The position numbers and the translations under genes were made by a program. The notes below the pieces were generated by a model. That model saw only the letters and a list, made by a program, of their open reading frames with translations. It did not search any database and was not told the origin of the DNA. From Roseofilum acuticapitatum BLCC-M154 (lineage in GTDB: Bacteria > Cyanobacteriota > Cyanobacteriia > Cyanobacteriales > Desertifilaceae), in assembly GCF_030068475.1 (NCBI RefSeq), contig NZ_JAQOSP010000104.1, positions 1 through 64,000 on the forward strand: a DNA stretch of 64,000 bases, given 5' to 3'. Within the stretch, counting starts at the first letter, position 1; every line of letters begins with the position of its first letter. Positions 61,230 to 64,000 of the stretch are shown here, in pieces.

Positions 61230-62137
61230 GATCTAATCCACTGTACCAGCGCTTGATTCACCTCTTGCGGTTGTTCATCATAAACACAGTGTCCGGCTGC
61301 TTCAATTTCCACCAACTGAGCCAGGGGATTTTGGGCAGCAAGCTCGCGAGCTTTGCGAATTGAAAAAATGGGGTCTTGCTTGCCCCAAACCAGTAAGACA
61401 GGCATCTTTAGCCGGGGAAACACCCGCCCCACATGGGGGGTATACTCCCGATTATTTTTCGACAGGAACAGACGACAGAGAACCTCTACTGCTCCGGGAT
61501 CTTGGGGAGGGGTAGTAAAACTTTCCACTAGCTCCTCATCCACGAGATCCTTATTCACATAAACCGATCGCAACCCTTGACGCACAAAGGGAACCAACAA
61601 AGGGGGATAAAACAGGAGACGAAACAGAGGAACCAGTAGAAACTTAGGTGTGAGTAGCCCTTCCAAGGAAGCGAGGTTAGCTTGCACTTCAGACTCAAAC
61701 AGCTCTTCGCGGGAAGGGGGAATAGTGAACAATACTAATCCTTGTACCATATCTGGATAAGTATCGGCGATCGCCAGCGCCACCGAAGCCCCCAAAGAAT
61801 GTCCCGCCAAAATCACCGGGCGCTTAATCATCGTCCGCCAAAACTCATACACCTGAGCCATCCATAACGGCGAACCATAGCGCTCTGGAGCCTTTTGCGA
61901 CATCCCAAACCCCAATAGATCCAGAGCATAAACCGAATGAAACTCACTCAAGGGTTGCAGATTATAGCGCCATTGGGCAAAACTAGAGCCAAACCCATGC
62001 AAAAACACAATCGGGATCGCCTCCAAGCGCGATAAACTGCGAATATAGGTATAGCGGATACGCCATCCTCGCCAGATCCAAGTCCGTTGTGCCCCCATCG
62101 ATTGATGAGTAGATTTAAGATTCATCATCTGGATCAT
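61217..62137 (-). CDS. alpha/beta hydrolase
   Basis: 306 residues. Alpha/beta fold with the oxyanion motif VFLHGFGSSFAQWRYNL, the nucleophile elbow AGHSLGAS (Ser near 117), the acid in LLVWGKQDPIF and the catalytic His in AAGHCVYDEQPQEV. A cap region lies between (SREELFESEVQANLASLEGLLTPKFLLVPLFRLLF). This resembles cyanobacterial/plastid hydrolases related to lipid or pigment esters, but the substrate cannot be assigned. M2/M5 starts are also possible (62134-62122). Its stop lies in a TTTTTAA repeat. Divergent from the DUF4351 gene at 62162. Confidence 0.87.
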   Translation of the reverse strand: MIQMMNLKSTHQSMGAQRTWIWRGWRIRYTYIRSLSRLEAIPIVFLHGFGSSFAQWRYNLQPLSEFHSVYALDLLGFGMSQKAPERYGSPLWMAQVYEFWRTMIKRPVILAGHSLGASVALAIADTYPDMVQGLVLFTIPPSREELFESEVQANLASLEGLLTPKFLLVPLFRLLFYPPLLVPFVRQGLRSVYVNKDLVDEELVESFTTPPQDPGAVEVLCRLFLSKNNREYTPHVGRVFPRLKMPVLLVWGKQDPIFSIRKARELAAQNPLAQLVEIEAAGHCVYDEQPQEVNQALVQWIRSIKN

Positions 62138-62161
62138 CCTCCCTATTTTCTCCTAACTCTC

Positions 62162-63091
62162 ATGATTGACCACGATCGCCTATTCAAGGAACTCCTCTCA
62201 ACCTTTTTTCTCGAATTTCTGGAGTTATTCTTCCCTCAAGTCATCCACTATATCGACACACAATCTATAATTTTACTCGACAAAGAAGTATTTACTGATG
62301 TCACCGAAGGCGAGAGACATGAAAGCGATTTAATCGCCCAAGTCCAGTTTCGCGGCAAACCCTCTTATTTTCTCATTCATATAGAAGCCCAAGCCAGTGC
62401 CCAAAAAGACTTTGAGCGACGAATGTTTGTCTATTTTGCTCGCTTGCATGAAAAATTTTCCTTACCGGTTTATCCCATCGTCCTTTTTTCCTATGATACA
62501 CCACTCAAAGAAGCCAAAAACCAATATAAAGTTACCTTTCCTGATTTAAATGTTTTAGAATTTAAGTATCAGGTGGTGCAACTCAATCGCTTAAATTGGC
62601 GTGATTTTCTTAATCAGCCCAATCCCATCGCTTCTGCTTTGATGGCTAAAATGAGAATTGACCCTCAAGATAGACCCAAAGTCAAGGCCCAATGTTTACG
62701 ATTATTAACCACATTGAAGCTAGATCCAGCCCGGATGCAGTTAATCTCAGGATTTGTGGATACCTATCTCAAGCTGAATCGCTCAGAAGAGCTAGAATTT
62801 GAACAGGAAATTAGTACATTTACCCCATCGGAACAGGAGTCAGGTATGGAAATTATCACCAGTTGGATGGAAAAAGGAATTGAGCGAGGTATTGAGCGAG
62901 GCATTGAACAGGGATTTATCCGAGAGAAGGAATTAATTCTGCGTCAAATGAAGCGTAAATTAGGCGAGATTGATTCGGAACTTGAAACTCAAATCAAAGC
63001 TCTGGATATTGAGCGAGTAGAAGCTTTGGGAGAAGCTTTACTAGACTTTAATTCGGTTCAGGATTTAACGGACTGGTTCAATCAAATCTAG
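62162..63091 (+). CDS. Rpn-type PD-(D/E)XK protein with DUF4351 tail
   Basis: About 309 residues from ATG 62162 (MIDHDRLFKELLSTF); the longer frame from 62087 overlaps the divergent hydrolase. The nuclease-like core is VTEGERHESDLIAQVQFRGKPSYFLIHIEAQASAQKDF, with Asp and E-x-Q. The linker has three GIERGIERGIEQ units. The C-terminal LRQMKRKLGEIDSELETQIKALD...LLDFNSVQDLTDWF is DUF4351. It is the same architecture as 11937-12932, with a different repeat linker. Family members are taken to be transposon-related nucleases; activity here is not shown. Confidence 0.85.
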   Translation: MIDHDRLFKELLSTFFLEFLELFFPQVIHYIDTQSIILLDKEVFTDVTEGERHESDLIAQVQFRGKPSYFLIHIEAQASAQKDFERRMFVYFARLHEKFSLPVYPIVLFSYDTPLKEAKNQYKVTFPDLNVLEFKYQVVQLNRLNWRDFLNQPNPIASALMAKMRIDPQDRPKVKAQCLRLLTTLKLDPARMQLISGFVDTYLKLNRSEELEFEQEISTFTPSEQESGMEIITSWMEKGIERGIERGIEQGFIREKELILRQMKRKLGEIDSELETQIKALDIERVEALGEALLDFNSVQDLTDWFNQI

Positions 63092-63155
63092 GGTGAGGAT
63101 TAAGTCAAGTATACAAATAAAAGGGTGAAGCTTTGCCTAATGCATGAACCTCCCC

Positions 63156-64000
63156 CTATCTTTTGGTCGTGGCATTCACGATCTTAAAAATTCCTTTCCA
63201 GCTATCTTCTAGCAAGGTATATAAAACCGGGACAACAATTAAACTTAATAGAGTAGAAGTGAGCAATCCCCCCATAATTGCCACTGCCATGGGTTGCCGC
63301 AATTCTGCCCCTGCACCCAATCCAAGGGCAAGAGGTAGCATTCCCAGTAGGGTCGATCCGGTGGTCATTAAAATGGGTCTGAGGCGCACTTTTCCGGTTT
63401 CTAATAAGGCAGTATGGCGGTCAATTCCTTTCTGGCGTAATTGGTTGGCATAGTCCATTAAAAGCAGGGCATTTTTATCTAATAATCCGAGGAGAAAAAT
63501 CAAACCCAAAAGGGAAATCATGCCAAAATCACTTTGGGTCATTAGTAAGGCTAACATGGCTCCGACAATAGATAAGGGGAGACATAAACCGACAACGATT
63601 GGCTCTTGCAGACGACCAAATAAGAGCCAAAGTAGCACGAGCATGGAGAGAACAGAAAAGATTAAGGTTGTACCAAAGCTACCAAAAACTTCGCTACTCG
63701 ATGCTCCTTCACCACTGATAATGAGGTGGATATTTTCTGGAAGGATGCTATTAGCAACTTGAGTGATTTTATCGCTGATATTGCCGATCGCCGCTCCATC
63801 GGTTAAATTAGCACTGAAGAGAATCACCCGCTCTCCCTGGTAGCGATCGATGCGTGTGGGTAGCTCTCCAGATTGATTCACTCCGGTTTCCGTAACCTCT
63901 AAATCGGCTAATCCAGGCAGTTGGGCTAACTCCTGCTGAAACTCTTGCCCGACTTGGGTTAGGAGCGCTAAATCCTTTCCCGCTAACATCACTTGCACCG
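63156..64000 (-). CDS. RND efflux transporter permease, C-terminal part (runs off the right edge)
   Basis: The last 281 or so residues of an AcrB/MdtB-type inner-membrane permease whose start lies beyond base 64000. It includes the end of the second porter region (QEFQQELAQLPGLADLEV), then helices FSVLSMLVLLWLLFGRL, PLSIVGAMLALLMTQ and ISLLGLIFLLGLLDKNALLLMDYA. The conserved loop ETGKVRLRPILMTTGSTLLGMLPLALG follows, with the final helices GLLTSTLLSLIVVPVLYTLLE. The substrate is not deducible; heavy-metal (HME) and drug (HAE) classes differ in the missing part. Confidence 0.92.
   Translation of the reverse strand, partial: VQVMLAGKDLALLTQVGQEFQQELAQLPGLADLEVTETGVNQSGELPTRIDRYQGERVILFSANLTDGAAIGNISDKITQVANSILPENIHLIISGEGASSSEVFGSFGTTLIFSVLSMLVLLWLLFGRLQEPIVVGLCLPLSIVGAMLALLMTQSDFGMISLLGLIFLLGLLDKNALLLMDYANQLRQKGIDRHTALLETGKVRLRPILMTTGSTLLGMLPLALGLGAGAELRQPMAVAIMGGLLTSTLLSLIVVPVLYTLLEDSWKGIFKIVNATTKR

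Overview
This window is chromosomal DNA from a cyanobacterium. It carries form I Rubisco in the order rbcL-rbcX-rbcS, photosystem I psaD, the plastid-conserved pair ycf35/ycf46, acyl-lipid desaturases and an SpkB-type kinase. It is also rich in the octamer GCGATCGC (HIP1). A small PatX-like RGSGR peptide gene with a TCCGGA (DIF1) element upstream points to a filamentous, HetR-containing lineage. Placement near the non-heterocystous Oscillatoriales is an inference from gene content; no heterocyst gene is visible. No rRNA, phage or CRISPR array was seen.

Layout. 0-4.4 kb: Uma2 nuclease fragment, lpdA, trpC, three small conserved cyanobacterial genes and a repeat-filled gap. 4.4-11.3 kb (minus strand): cache-type histidine kinase, glcD, an inositol-monophosphatase-like phosphatase, ycf35, ycf46 and a ribbon-helix-helix protein. 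11.4-19.7 kb: lipoprotein, Rpn-type nuclease, FAD oxidoreductase, patX, sbcD-like nuclease, pentapeptide protein, then a cluster of msrP, a secreted protein and DUF4079. 19.8-23.7 kb: dynamin/Era-like GTPase, a solo TnpB element with a probable omegaRNA, and gcvT. 24.2-28.6 kb: rbcLXS with a strong terminator, a phosphatase, glucokinase and tRNA-Glu. 28.6-36.3 kb: UbiB-type kinase and histidine kinase, HerA-like ATPase, chemoreceptor with a shortened end, and hisG. 36.6-40.9 kb: lpxD plus an envelope sugar group (two GT2 enzymes and a WcaF-like acetyltransferase).

41.0-47.1 kb is a lipid-modification island. It holds two tandem desA-like desaturases, two desC-like desaturases whose 3' ends look recently homogenised, a fatty-acid-hydroxylase-family protein, and a cyclic-nucleotide-binding domain fused to a degenerate CPBP membrane domain. 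47.1-54.2 kb: thioredoxin-like ferredoxin, cysteine synthase, DICT-GAF histidine kinase, psaD, SpkB-like kinase and folE. 54.3-55.4 kb: a COG0523 metallochaperone with a Zur-box-like palindrome, directly upstream of folE. 55.6-64 kb: VapBC-like toxin-antitoxin, pheT, DUF2887 protein, glycerophosphodiesterase, alpha/beta hydrolase, a DUF4351/Rpn protein and the end of an RND pump.

The points most worth follow-up are the double-motif PatX peptide, the MsrP-DUF4079 pairing (a possible substitute for MsrQ), the desaturase island with its CNBD-CPBP protein, and the Zur-COG0523-folE unit. Palindromic dispersed repeats fill most of the longer gaps.
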